Assembly: GCF_014529535.1 (NCBI RefSeq)
Contig: NC_050735.1
Coordinates: forward strand, 5,529,739 to 5,593,738
From: Bradysia coprophila
Lineage: Eukaryota; Arthropoda; Insecta; Diptera; Sciaridae
Direction: 5' to 3'
Length of the DNA stretch: 64,000 nt
The position numbers and the translations under genes were made by a program. The notes beneath the pieces are model-generated. The model was not told the DNA's origin. It searched no databases and saw nothing but the letters and a program-made list of their open reading frames with translations. Shown here piece by piece: positions 39,481-51,545 of the stretch. Positions within the stretch are counted from its first letter, which is position 1; every line of letters begins with the position of its first letter.

Positions 39481-42400
39481 TGAGCGGTATCGTGTCTATT
39501 ACTTCTTTTGGTCTAACAATATTCGAAAGATGCAAAATCTTTTACTTCATAAAATCTGATAATCGGAAACTTATTCCACACACACACACACACTTTCATC
39601 TTGTCATGGATGAATGACACATCAGCGATGTCAATCAACATTTTTGTTCTCTCTATGTTCGATTTGTATTATAGTTGCTTTACACATTTAAATTCTCCGT
39701 TCATTGATTGATATCTAATGAATGAACAGTCTAACACTCAACACCTTTTCGTAACATTCAAAGCCGGAGCCAATACTAGCTTGTTGCTTGTTCGTACATA
39801 AATAGAAAATACTTTGAAAATGAACGGTGTACGAATTATAAATTGTGCAAGTTAAAGCTCATTCATCAATATTTTGAAGCGTCTGACAGTCATATAGTCT
39901 TAGAGTAGTATTTTACGACTCTTAACGAAATCCGTACGTATAATGCAAAAAGTTTTATGAATTAAAGTCCAAAGGAAGGCAAACAACTTTTGAGTCTTTG
40001 ATACACATTTGCTATATACAGAGCGACCAGTTCAAATTAATGGCATTTGCGGTATTGAATGATACTCAATTTGTTATGAAAATGTTTCGGACTTTTTTTT
40101 ATTGTTAATGGATATTATGGATGAATTAATACGTTTGTTGTTATTACAAGCGAACCAATATTGCAACTCTTGCGCGTATTATATATTGCTGCTACCATTA
40201 TTAATCAGGAAAATTGAAACGACTATAAATAATTGAAATAAATATCTGGCTTGGGATATCGTTTAATAATTTTCTGAATCAATTTCTTGTTTTTAAATAA
40301 CATTTAATATTGCGATTCAGGTAAGTTTGGTTTGCAATAAAATTTTATGCACCATGAGATCATTGCTGTTTTTAATCCATTCTATCATCATAGTTGATTC
40401 TGATTCATTTGCTATGTGGTCTGGCGGTGTATTATATACTGATTGAGTAAATAACACAATTAAGTCCATCCGAAATGTGGTGTTTGCTTTTATTGTAGTT
40501 GGATGATACAATAATGGAAAGTGATAAATGTTGCGTTGTTGGATTTGGTAATTATTAAAATTTGTAAAATAATTTGGGAAACAGACACCTTAGCATCGAT
40601 CTTTCGAGCCTGGACAGTTCGCCATTCATAACCGCTAAATCTTGGTTGAACCCGCGTTTTGTTTTTATTCCACCTTGTTACGTTTTCCGGCTGAAAGTAC
40701 CAATGTGATAGGAGTAAAATGGAGTCAAATCGAGGAAGGTGACATGAAGGGAGAAGATTTTTAGGTAGAAACAGTGTTAACAGCTGGAATTGAATTAGTT
40801 AATCTTTCACAGACGGAAAGTGTATTACCAGTGGTATCATTGAGCCTGTTATTCCTTTTGATGTAAACCATAACATTAATGTAAAATCTTGTACTTCATT
40901 AGTTTTAACGTACATTTTGCTATAAAAGGAGACATATTGACCGGGAAAGGGATAAAGTCCTGTTTTATAGAACAAGAAATATATAAATTTCCTAACGGCC
41001 TCTATCATTTTAGATGGCACTCCTGTAGCAAGACAGCCTTTGTCATTAAAGCACCTAAAACTTACCAATTAATTCCCAAAGATAAATTTACATTGTCTGA
41101 AAGATTCTTTGATTTTAAAACATTTATTACATTCTCTGTCATTGACAAAAATATTTTCTATAAAATGTTCGCTGCAGACGCAATGGTCAATCTTTTTTCT
41201 TGTCTCCGGTCTGAGCTTATTTATGTAATCGCACACTATTGTACACATTTCGAGACCACTCTATGAGCATAAGCATTCCATAACATTCAACAACATAGAG
41301 TATTCTTGAAAGCCATTCATGCATTTCCATCTTTCACATTCATTCATGACTTTGCACGATGATAAATAATTCCAAATCTAACACCAAAATGTATACGCAA
41401 GAAAACTAATGCTCGACTGCAGTTAGATGATTTATAGACGCTGAGTACAGTATGCTATACGGACGTTGAAAACAAGAATAATGTTATGCTTTCTACAAAA
41501 TTGAATAAATAAAATTAAAATACGACGATATGAAGAGCATGAAGCAATACCATACCCAGCCACACAAAAACACGATATATAAATGTATGAAAATTCATGG
41601 CTCAAAACGAAAGACATGGCTTTCATATCGAAGCAACGAACCTTCCATTCAGGTAATGCCTTTTTTGATTTTATTTTTTTACTTGTGCAGTTCTAGAATC
41701 GTAATATATCTTCTTGAGTTTATTTGTAATGTGTAAATGGGTTGAGATTGTTTTTGGAATTTATTGTTATTTTAAGTGAATAAACAAATTGTTCGGTTCT
41801 TGACTTGACTTGGAGTATGAATGAATTATGTGTGGTATGTTTAGAGGGTGTCACGTTAGAAGGCAGACAGAGAGAAACTGGATGTAAAGGTTGTCATTGG
41901 AAACGGTCTTCAAGGATTTGCATGTAAATATTTGGAAGAAGTGATGTAGGACAGAAGCGAGTAGATATGAACTGAATGCAGATTTTTTGAACCAGTTTGT
42001 ATGTGCATCATTGAAAAATGTCAGCTTCTTATTTTATTTAATGTATAGCATATTGTTTGATGTAAAATCTATTACTTCATATGTTTAACGTATTTTTCTG
42101 AAAATGATATGAAGTTAGTCAGAACTCACAGTTCGGCAGCATTTTGCAATAATCATGTTTTAAGACATTTTTTAAATGGTAAAAACTTGGTTATTACAAC
42201 ATAGTGTCCAGTTTAGTCGTCACTGTCGACAGTAACAAATGTAATATCATGTAATAGCAAAATCACTTAAGGAAATCACCTTGCTTCAGGACTGTTAAAG
42301 TCCGACTAAAATTCAAAATTGAATGTCGAACGGTACGTTAATGATAATTATCATTAGAGCAAAAGAACCATCAACATATTAGAAATAATAGAATTACCGT

Positions 42401-43317
42401 TATATATATTTCCCCGATATTGGTCGAAATTGATCTAAATAACGGTTAAGTGCTACAAAATGTTTGTAAAAGGAAAAATCCCGTTGGTAAACCTAGAAAT
42501 TCCGTTGCTGTAATATATTTTCTCATAAAAATCCTTTTGTAGAAAAACATCTGCCTAAAACTTCAAAACAAAATGTCCATAACCGCGAAACGTTTTGGCC
42601 CAGAAAATTTATATTGCGAATGAAATGAAAGGAAGACCCGGAATCTTTTTGGGCAAGCATTTAGACTAACGGACTAGGTGGTTACTGAAGCCAGCTCTGG
42701 CAATATAGAAAAACTGACAAATCCTGGTAGAGGTTGGTCAATTCTGTATTATTAAATTCGGTCTAATTCTAGGCGACTTAGTGACTGCAGTAGGAATCCA
42801 ACTTCTTAAGCTCTTAAAATTTAAACTCTGAGACTTAACTTCTTAAAGATTTAAGCTTTCAGAAAGCCTATCGCATCAAAAGCATTAAATCTGTTAGTTT
42901 ATCTGTGGAACAAGGTTGTTAGATTTTGCGAAGTTAGAATAATTTGTTCGAATTTTCAACTTGTCTGGCAAGTCAAACCTTTCCACAGAATAATTTCATT
43001 CATTTCATTTTGACACTAATTTTAGTGCCCTTCCAATGCTCAACAACATAATACCGTTCAACAAATACTACATTACATCAATCTTCATCCGCGTACCGTT
43101 TCGGGACGGAAAAGTACGTAGGCCCCATTGCCAAAAGATATCTAAATCAATTCTATCCATTTTTGAGTGGGGAAGGGTCTTAAATTCGTTACTCTTAGCG
43201 TTAGCAGTCGATAAAACCGCCCAAATTCCATTTAAATTTTTGGTTTTCTTTTGGCAGCTCCAAACTTTCCCAATTAGGTCCTGCTTTCGATTTGATCTAC
43301 GTATTTTCAACAGGTCG
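39481..43317. other. Gene-free stretch
   Basis: Includes a short (AC)n run at 39573-39592, T1-like copies at 40885-40945 and 42057-42110, and a 125-aa ORF at 40889-41266 without recognisable motifs. Confidence 0.5.
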
Positions 43318-43430
43318 AAATGAAATCTTTCACTTCATTTGATTTACAACACATTTTGCTATATAAGACAACGTTAACTGGAGCTCGTTTATTTTCTCGT
43401 CGTTTGATAACGGACAGCCGACCATAAAAG
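43318..43430 (+). repeat. T1-like repeat, short form
   Basis: The box order is AAATCTTTCACTTCATTTGA, ACACATTTTGCTATATAAGA, GGAGCTCGTTTATTTTCTCG and TGATAACGGACAG. Termini are not seen. Other short-form copies share these boxes at about 290-430 (minus), 5707-5812, 11150-11260, 12945-13050, 26590-26665 (minus), 34060-34145, 40885-40945 and 42057-42110. Confidence 0.7.
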
Positions 43431-44650
43431 GTCAATTCCATTTAAACATTTTGTTATACATTCCACCAACGCATATCGTCCAGAAAATCTCGTTATACCG
43501 TTTCACATCGATTTACAATTACAACACAGGATGTAACAGACTTTTCAAATTTGTCAAACTTTGCCCTTTCGCCAACACATTTTGCTAAGACTTTGATTTC
43601 ACACTTTCCTTCAAATGAGACACTGGATATGTAAACGAATTCGACCCAAAAAAAAAAAAGACGTAAATGCCTAACGAAGATGCTTTTCCTCTACGATTCT
43701 CTTAAATTATGCAAATTACTTTAGCAATAATAAATTGGAACAAAACGAAAACGTGTATTGAATTTGCTTGCATTACCAAATATGGCAATTCATCCGTTTT
43801 ATAAAAACGAAACACTAATCGTGTTCCATTTCGACTTACCAAAATCGTTTCATAGTTTTTTTGTGTGTGTCTCTCTCTATCTCTCTTTTAAACTTCGGAC
43901 TGGAGCTTAGATTTCTGGATCTAATTAATCGTATACGAGATGATTTCGAATTAACCTTCTGCTGCTTAAACACTAAAGTAATAAAAATCAAAAAAATAAA
44001 ATCTTTAAACCAAAACGTAAATTTGCATTTTTCTTCGTTAAAAAACTCATTAGCATAATCGCTGAAAATTATCACTTTGATTTTAAGAATTTTATTTCGA
44101 ATTTGCAGAAATGATTTCATTGAGCCCATACAAAAAAGGAAGTGAGATGTCTCTTATAAAGGTAATTTATATAAATTGACTTTGTATATGGTATATGAGT
44201 CACGTTCGTATCAGAATTGCTCTTTGATTTATTCTATTTTCGGAAATTGTTCAAAAATAAAAAAAAGAATTTCAGTCAAACTTTAGCTGGAAGCTCGGTC
44301 ATTATAGAGTCGATCATGATGAGTCTCTTGTAAACGGATTGTGTTTAAGGGGAACTTAGATTATTACGAATAGAAAAAGAAAAATCAACTGCTTAAGTCT
44401 ATAGTGGCTATAACCGTGTTACAGCCAAAGAACATTTTAATTAACAGAAACAATTTTAAGCAGAGAATTATTTCTCCTCTATCGATTTTTAAAAGTCGCT
44501 GGGCTCAAATAATGCACACTGTCCGCACGATGTTGCTGTACTGTCTTGGATTCTATTGATAAAAGAGAAATGATAACGACTGCCGTTATTATTTCTCTGA
44601 TTGGTAATGTTCGCACTGTGAACATTTGCGCTCGTATTTTTAAAAAATCC
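43431..44650. other. 3' flank of the PEBP gene, no gene seen
   Basis: No coding signal. No canonical polyA hexamer was found close to the PEBP stop on the minus strand, so its 3' end is undefined here. Confidence 0.5.
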
Positions 44651-46591
44651 TCAAAACTCGCTAATAAAACCAACGGACGCAACTGGGCCACGAATACTGG
44701 ATTCACCGCCAAACGAATTTAACCAATCCATTAAAACAAATCGTGTCCGAAACGGTGGTAATGGTGCCGAAATATAGCTCTTCGTTTGCACGTATACAAA
44801 AATCATGTAACGATGAGGACCGGAAAATGCTGCCGGAGCTGGACCAATGTATTCTTTGGAGAAGATTTCGACATTAGATTGACAATTTTGCAATGGTGAA
44901 TAACTCACCCATAGATATATCGCCGAGAGTGCAGCCAAGACCTTGTTTTAGAATGTAGCCCTGAAAATGATAACGAAATTATTTCGATGGCTGTGACGTT
45001 GAGTGCGTTGAATTTAACTTTAAAACTGAAGGTGCGTTGGGAAATTGTCACTTCCACAAAAAATTTTCTTACTTTTTTCAACTTGAATCCGTTCATTATC
45101 AATTTGACTCAGAAAATTTTGTGGAATAAAAAGGTGAATGGAACAGCCTTTGCTCCGAAGAAAAAAGTAGATCACTAGCAACAATTGTTGCTACCGAATC
45201 AAAGTCACTCTAACTCTAGAATATATTGCTCGGAACAAATCACGTTTGACCTGACCCCGATTTGTTTGAACTGTTTTAAATCAGATCAGATTGAATTTTA
45301 ATTCAGATCAAGTAACTTTAGGTGGAATTGAATCTGATGTGAGTCCAACCTGGATGATAAAACCTGATTTGAATCAGGTCACGCCGAACCTGAAATCTAA
45401 AATTCCAGTCAGTAAATCAGGTCAACGCATAGACGTGCCATTCAACCTGAACATAAGCGAAGTCTTATCTATTTTATGATTTCACGAATCTACTCAGCTT
45501 CTTAACTTGATACAACAATTTACATGAGCACGAAATGATAGAGCACGAACTAGATGCGATATGCATGGCGAGAGGTTTTCTACCAATAATTTCCCCGTTC
45601 GTCGATCTGAATCACCGAACAAAAAACAAGTTTTGTATAGCGATTTCGAACAACTATTCACTTTCTCACCTTAACGGCATTTTAAAGCATTGCTACGGTC
45701 ACCTAGAACTAAGGCTTGAACATTAAAAAGACCTACGAACGTAAAATAAGATAGGTCGTCTACAGAAAACATCTCCACTAGAGATGTGCGGGCCGCCCGA
45801 AAATGTCGGGCCGCCCGGGTTTTTATCCGGCCCGACCGGGCCTGGGCTGGGCGGGCTTCAAATCTGTCGGGCCGAGCTTGGACCGAACCTAAAAAATCAA
45901 ATTTTTGGCCCGATTTTCAAAGTTTCGCGCACTTTTTTATATGAAATTTGCTTTCGGGCCGCCCGAAAATGTCGGCCCATCCGAGTTTTTATCCGGCCCG
46001 ATCGGGCTTGGGCCGGACGGGCTATAAATACGTCGGGCCAGTTCGGGCCGGGCTTTAAAAATGAATTTCGGACCGGGCTTCGGGCCGGACGGGCTTCAAA
46101 AAAACATCGGCCCGCACACCTCTAGTCTCCACTTCATTTAACACCAGGTTAACGTATCCAAAAGATGAATTTTGTAGCCAATACTTACCGGAACATTAGT
46201 AACGGCCCAATGAAGAAAGAATTGACCTGAACTATGAAGGGGTGAGTCGGGATCAATCATGATAATCGTATAGCTCTTGCTCTGTAATAGTGAAGCGAAT
46301 TACAGGAATGCTCTTTTAACTGCCCTGCATTGAAAATACTACCTCATCAGCATTACTGAAGTAGACATACGGTTGTTCGGTGAAAACATCTTTATTGACT
46401 ACCTCGTTGCAGTTAAACCGATTGACTGTGTAACCATTCAATGGATTAGTTATTACCAACGGCGTGAATGTGCAGCCATTAAGTAGTTCTGGTGGAACTA
46501 GCATTTGGCATGCAGATGCCATTGTTAAGAAAATGGTTAAGATAATAACCGTTGGTACTGACAGCATATTGGCGATAAAAAGAAAGTTCAA
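44651..46591 (-). CDS. Secreted phosphatidylethanolamine-binding protein (PEBP/RKIP family), 4 exons, 198 aa
   Basis: Exons in transcript order: 46591-46343, 46281-46189, 44960-44909, 44853-44651; all GT-AG, phases agree, stop TGA. Residues 1-27 form a hydrophobic signal peptide ending near MASA|CQ, so the protein is probably secreted. The two PEBP signatures are present: DPDSP (93-97, CR1) with HW at 107-108, and GPHRY (143-147, CR2) followed by FVYVQ. The C-terminus (RTRF..., GPVASVGF) also fits. PEBPs bind phospholipids or other small ligands in a shallow anion pocket; secreted insect members are found in antennae, haemolymph and reproductive tissue, but the ligand here is unknown. Intron 2 is 1,228 nt and carries a GC-rich hAT-type MITE; intron 3 is only 55 nt. 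Without splicing the 55-nt intron, the GDISM frame meets a stop, so that junction is needed. An in-frame ATG at codon 9 could also start the protein. Confidence 0.9.
45230..45475 (+). repeat. Degenerate low-complexity element with TCAGGT/ACCTGA motifs
   Basis: AATCAGATCAGATTGAAT, AACCTGATTTGAATCAGGTC and AATCAGGTCAACG-type words recur with mixed polarity, inside PEBP intron 2. A similar CGAACC/ACCTGA-rich tract lies at 62840-62990. Both could be worn MITEs of the low-complexity hAT type. Confidence 0.4.
45779..46124. mobile_element. GC-rich hAT-type MITE inside PEBP intron 2
   Basis: The termini TAGAGATGTGCGGGCC and GGCCCGCACACCTCTA are inverted with one mismatch. The flanks are ATCTCCAC (45771-45778) and GTCTCCAC (46125-46132), an 8-bp TSD with one change. 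The interior is two related halves of GGGCC/CGGGC-rich sequence, in sharp contrast to its AT-rich surroundings. It is non-coding despite an open frame through it. Confidence 0.85.
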
Positions 46592-47286
46592 TGTAAACGA
46601 TTTAGTTGTACTGATACGACCGACCGACCAGTTTACTCACGAATTTATAACTGAAAACTACATCGCGATTAAAATTCGGAATTGTCTATATTCAGACACA
46701 AATCGATTAAATAGCAAATTGGGTCACTAAAATATTCGATATTAAAGTGCACACAGAGAACATGAATACTTCATGCTGCGTGATGTGGCCATGGGAAATG
46801 ATATTCAAATTTTTCATTCCCCAATTATTGTCACGAAAACCTATTCACATTTTCCTTCCATTGTCTCGAGCTGTGCATTTCGTTTCCACAAACAAACTTT
46901 ACGTTTTTAGACTATCAAGGTGAATTGCAACGGTAAAAGCCACACATTTTCGTTTGGCTTATTTATGTAGTTAGGCTGGTGTGCATGAAATTTGGAGGAA
47001 ATTTATTTTCGGTTTGATCGATTTATGTTTTTGAAAATACCATTCGCTACCAAGGGTTCTAGGACAGTTGCTGAAAAATTTAAATTCGTCGTATTCAACG
47101 GAAAATGACGAGACCTTGGGAATATGATTGTGTCTACAGGAAAACTGTCAAACTGTCTTTCCAGACTCCCTTACCATTGGGATGCAAATTGCTTAAATAA
47201 CAAACGACTACGACGTCAACACTTAACAAATGGAACTTTTATTTCGTAGTCTTGTAAGATGTACATGATGCTCACTGTTCCAGTCA
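46592..47286. promoter_or_regulatory. Region between COX15 end and PEBP start
   Basis: About 700 nt that must contain the PEBP promoter and the COX15 3' end. No TATA box or known motif is clear. Confidence 0.35.
47238..47243 (-). terminator. Polyadenylation signal of COX15
   Basis: AATAAA on the minus strand, 43 nt past the COX15 stop codon, giving a very short 3' UTR. Confidence 0.6.
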
Positions 47287-49128
47287 TCATTTGGGTAAAT
47301 ACTTTAAATACTTGAGCTCATGTGTGAGCCAAAATGCTGCTGAAAGTAAAACCAGTGAACCAGATTGATGACACGCTGCTAATGCCACTGGAACATGCGT
47401 TAATAGAGTAGAAATGCCTAGTGCGACCTATCATTGAAAGTAGAACATGAGTGCTTTTAACTCAAAGACAAACAACGCAATTTCTAAATCACCTGCAGCC
47501 ATCCCATCATGCCTAAAGCAGTAGCTGCATAGTAAGCTCGTGGCGGAAGTTTATGTTTCCGGGCCATAAGCCAAACAGCAGTCACTACACTTAACGTTGA
47601 TATACCCAAAATCCTATGATCGAACTGGACCGTCGTCGGATTTTCGGTGAAATTTCTCGGTATCGGCGACAAGGCCATAATGTCACTCGGTATCCATTTG
47701 TCGGCCATTTTGGGAAATGAATTGTAGATGAGTCCAGCATCCAGCCCAGCAACGAATGCACCCGAAACAGCCGTACAGAAGATCAAAGTTTTAGCGACCA
47801 TAGCCAGTTGACGGAAGCGTAGCGCTCCCTTTGTTGCCACTGTGGCAAGTTTCTGTGCGGGAATGAGGGTGTCCAAGGCTGCCCAGAACATTGATACGTA
47901 CAAAATGAATGCCAGTGATAGATGAGTGGCCAAACGGTATTGTGAGACGCGCGGAACGTCGTTCGGTTCGGTGAAACGATTTTCTAGGCCTGACTTTACC
48001 ATGTACCATCCCATCAATCCTTGTAGGCCAATTAATGTTCCATAAATCAAAATGCGCGGCTTCAATTGTTTCGATAAATAGCCACGCGACCAGAAGTAAA
48101 TGGCTGGTACGGCAAACACTCCGCCGATCAGTCGTCCCCACATTCGGTGGGCGTATTCCATGAAGAAAATTGATTTGAAATCGGACAGGGAGATGTCGGG
48201 ATTCTTTCTAAAAAGAGGAGTTTCTTAAAGGTTTTCGTTGCTTTGTGTCTAATGTGCGAAGGAAGGATTTCCGTTTGCTATGCTAGGCATATTGTCAATT
48301 GGAAGAACAATCTATTGAATGTCATGGAAAGGAAACGCACTTTGTATTCAGTTTTGCGTCGCTATGTTCCATTGTCAAGCGATTCTATACTTACAACTTA
48401 AACTCCGGATACTGTTTGTACTTCTCGAACTCAGCAATCCATTCGTCCTCCGTTTTCGGCCATCTTTCACCCAGTAATTTCCAATTCACCATCGATAAAC
48501 CCGATTCGGTTAGTCGAGTGACACCACCTAATTAGGCAATATACAAAGAACCGAACATTACTACGGTCAATATTGGTTTGCTGAACCACTTCGTTTTTTA
48601 CATTATTGAGTCGATCTATTGTCGTTGTTCAGCTGTCGACATTTTTTAACTTAATTGTAACACTCGCAAAATCAAAAAGGTTCATAATGGTGGTCGAAAC
48701 ACATTCACTTTAATCATTTGGTGGTGTGAACCAAATACTTTTCCAAAACCGTACAAATCGACAATAACAAAGCGAAATAAACAAAAACACCACCTAATAC
48801 GACTGCAGTGAACACCATTCCGCTACATCCCAGTAGCCAATAGCCAACAATTTTTTTGCTTTTAACTGGTTCTGCTTTCGGACCATTGGAACAGAATCGA
48901 TGTAGAATGGAGTTTTGGTTTGTCTGCCAAGAAGTGATTCAATAATTGGAAGTGATTGAAATGTACATTGCTGTGGGAAGGACTAACCTTTGGTTGCGGT
49001 TTGATAAACAAGTTGCGATTGTGCGACGTTACTGAATTTCGAATCGATCCAATGTTGCGAAGGCTTAATCTTGAGTACTGCTGAACGCCCCGGAGAATAT
49101 TTGTTGTGAGAGTGTAAGTGGAAAACAT
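47287..49128 (-). CDS. COX15: Heme A synthase COX15, mitochondrial, 5 exons, 419 aa
   Basis: Exons in transcript order: 49128-48988, 48923-48794, 48527-48395, 48207-47493, 47427-47287, with GT-AG borders, consistent phases and a TGA stop. The enzyme oxidises the C8 methyl of heme O to the formyl of heme A in the inner mitochondrial membrane, supplying cytochrome c oxidase. Family hallmarks are visible: [46 protein letters not shown] and [13 protein letters not shown]. The heme-binding histidines are H155, H230, H332 and H393. About eight hydrophobic segments fit the family. The first 47 residues are rich in Arg/Ser/Thr without acidic residues, as in a mitochondrial presequence. Length matches animal COX15. 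The exon 2 donor reads GTGGTG, a weak but workable site. It lies downstream of the PEBP gene promoter region and shares its strand; no operon logic applies. Confidence 0.97.
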
Positions 49129-49411
49129 TTTTATTCAAATTTCAACGTCGATTTGCTTTTAACTCAATCAAAAATCGATGTCACGCAGACGATTAGAATC
49201 TTAGATCAACATTATCTAGATTCAAACAAATTAAATTAAATCTGTTGCGTGTGTCACGGTCCAAAATGCCTTGAATTAACTTCTGCCTTCAACACTAAGC
49301 GGCAGTTATCATTGAACTTCACTGTATTTTGTTGTACCGAAAACCATTTGAAAATCGTGAGGAAATTTCAATATTTGTTATGAAAGCAAATTTTCTAACC
49401 TCTATCCGGGA

Positions 49412-49672
49412 ATGTCACCTTTAGCTGTCACCGCGTATAGAGACGTGGAAGACGTACTAGATCACTTATTCAAATTCTACAGTAAAATGTCAGATGGCGC
49501 AATCGTAAAATTCAAATCCAGAAGAGGTAAAAGACGCACTGCTCCAAAGAACAAGAAAATCAAAAAAATTTCAACGATTACCGCTCGTGTCTTTTTAGAC
49601 CAGTACGAAGTACTGGGGTCTTATAGGTTTACGCATACGTTTGTAACACGTCGAATTGGACTCCCTGAGTAA
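49412..49672 (+). CDS. Possible small ORF of 86 aa ending inside a repeat
   Basis: An ATG-started ORF lies about 280 nt from the COX15 start, pointing away from it. Residues 1-33 look protein-like (YRDVEDVLDHLFKFYSK), and residues 34-55 are very basic (SRRGKRR, KNKKIKK), like a nuclear-localisation or RNA-binding patch. The last third is translated from a dispersed repeat also seen at 16.0 kb. It could be a small gene divergent from COX15, an exon of something larger, or chance. No homology recognised. Confidence 0.25.
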   Translation: MSPLAVTAYRDVEDVLDHLFKFYSKMSDGAIVKFKSRRGKRRTAPKNKKIKKISTITARVFLDQYEVLGSYRFTHTFVTRRIGLPE

Positions 49673-49860
49673 GGGGAAACCTATTGTGGTTGTCTAGAGA
49701 TGCCAAATCCGCGAAAAAAAAAATGTCCGTCTGTCCGCCTGTCCGTCTGTCTGTCTGCACGATAACTTGAGTAAAACGCATCCGATTTTGAAAATTCTTT
49801 TTTTTCCCGTTTGGTAATGTCAAAAGACAGGCTAAGTTCGAAGATGAGTGATTTTGGATC
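49590..49860 (+). repeat. Dispersed repeat R1 with GTCT/GTCC microsatellite
   Basis: It contains the palindrome CCAGTACGAAGTACTGG, a GTCCGTCTGTCC-type short tandem (49727-49758) and GATTTTGAAAATTC followed by GGTAATGTCAAAAGACAG. The first and last boxes recur in the same order at 16018-16150, so this is a dispersed element. Its continuation to about 50350 looks like the same or a second element. Confidence 0.6.
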
Positions 49861-50479
49861 GACCCCTCCCGAGCTGTGGCCCAATAAGTGCTTTACGGTT
49901 TTTCGAAGATATCTCCGGACATTTAAACGGTAAACTTGTAAGTGACACGTCAAATAAAAGGTATTTACAATACCGATCGACAAAAAAAAAGTTTATGGAA
50001 ATCGGATGACCGACTCGTGATTTAGACCCCTTGGTGTGGAACAGGCACAGGGCGGCAAGCAGTTTTTGCTTGTAGGTCGGCCACATTTGAACATATTTCG
50101 TTCGTTTTAGCTTTATTAGATAGGTATTGACCGTACCAATCAGGGAAAAAAAAGTTTATGAAATTATGTTCTCCGGAGCGTGAGCTAGGTCTCTTAGAGT
50201 GAGCTCTTATCTGGCTACTCGGAAGTACAGTGAACGTGGTGTATTTTGACAATATCTCGAGTAAATTTTGACCGAATTTCATGAATTTTTTTTGTTTGAA
50301 AGGTATTAACGAATGTAAAGCGTCGGTACTATTTCCGGTCTCCTAACAAAATGACTGCCGGCGGCCATATTGGATTTTAGTAAAAGTGAAACATCTTGGG
50401 AAAAATGATACTTAGAGAGTTTCTGTTAACATGGAAATAATTTGTTATGTGTGTGGGGTTTCAGGGATTCCATATACGG

Positions 50480-50605
50480 ACATCTATATATACCTATATA
50501 CAGCTATATTGAGCTATATACAGGCATATAGAGCTATATAATAGCATATATTTATCTATGAAATGTTTATTTATAGTGAAATATAGTTAAATATAGCGGT
50601 ATATA
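50480..50605 (+). repeat. Imperfect tandem array of CTATATA units
   Basis: Units such as ACCTATATACAG, GCTATATTGAG, GCTATATACAG and GCATATAGAG run for about 120 bp with a period near 11-12 bp, degrading to the right. Confidence 0.7.
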
Positions 50606-51226
50606 GCTGTTTAAATAGGAATTTATGAAATTTGTCTTCGTACGGAGCTGTCTATATTGCCTCCGGCAATTTAGTTGTATATGATAACAAGGCAAAGAGT
50701 GGATAATGTAAGTGATTTTAAAGGGAGAATAGTTTTTCAGCAGAGAAGAAAATGAAGTAAGAGAAATGAAGAGTTTCACATTAAAGGCTTTTGATACGAA
50801 TAGGTGTTTCGTACGGGTCGGCGTTAGCTATGTTTTCTTAGCACATTTTAAAAATTAAACGCAAAGTAGAGCCAACCCTACAATTTAGGTCAGATAGGTT
50901 TACACGTCGAACATGGCGTGATGCAAAAAATCAGTTTCAAAATAACTTTTTGTGTTGCGCTTTTTCTTAGGTTTTAAACTAGGAGGTTACGTTAGTTGCC
51001 GTTTTCTCACTGAGACACTGTCTCAGAGACAGTATTGCAAAAATTGGTATTTCTTATGTTGTACAGGTTTGAGAAGGTTACACTCGAGAGGTGGCCGTTA
51101 TAAAAACCCACTGAATTGTTACTTTAATTTTCGTACAAAATTGTAGCGCAATTTTAGTTCACTCGAAATTTTGTATTGAAGTTACGATAGCCAGTGAAAC
51201 AGGGGCAATCGGTGTGACCCCCTCAT

Positions 51227-51303
51227 ATACAATTTCAGTTTTCATAATAAAGTGCAGTCAAATACGCAAGGGCTGCACTTCATTATGAAAACTGAAATTG
51301 TAT
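51227..51303. ncRNA. 77-nt hairpin of pre-miRNA size (candidate only)
   Basis: ATACAATTTCAGTTTTCATA pairs with TATGAAAACTGAAATTGTAT. The stem is 31 nt with a single mismatch, and the loop is 15 nt. Size and loop fit a small-RNA precursor, but the near-perfect stem equally fits a short foldback element. I recognise no known miRNA seed. Confidence 0.3.
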
Positions 51304-51447
51304 CAGAGCGAAGCGATTATATTACCACAATTCGCTCGAGTTGGAATTTCCTATTTTCTCCCCGAGGTGAACACATAATTGTTCATGCCTTGGGCATAAT
51401 GTCATAGTTTTTCTTGTAATTTAGGCCCTCAGCATTATAATTTGTAT

Positions 51448-51545
51448 ACGTATCTGTTGTGGATGGTTGATTTTAGGCACTATTGCTTGTCGTCCTCACT
51501 TCATTCAAGCTACAACTCGCAAAATTGCTTAAAATATTCAGTCCA
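51448..51545. mobile_element. Degenerate copies of foldback family F1
   Basis: Diverged match to the F1 hairpin: GTATCTGTTGTGGATGGTTG, then TTTTAGGCACTATTGCTTG, then a weakened right arm. A second degenerate copy is at 23545-23635. Confidence 0.6.

Noticed and set aside
40889-41266. 125-aa ORF
   Set aside because: Starts inside a T1-like repeat at a non-ATG codon, has no motif, and has no neighbouring exon.
45784-46125. 113-aa Gly/Pro-rich ORF
   Set aside because: Lies wholly inside the GC-rich MITE in a PEBP intron and lacks any protein feature.
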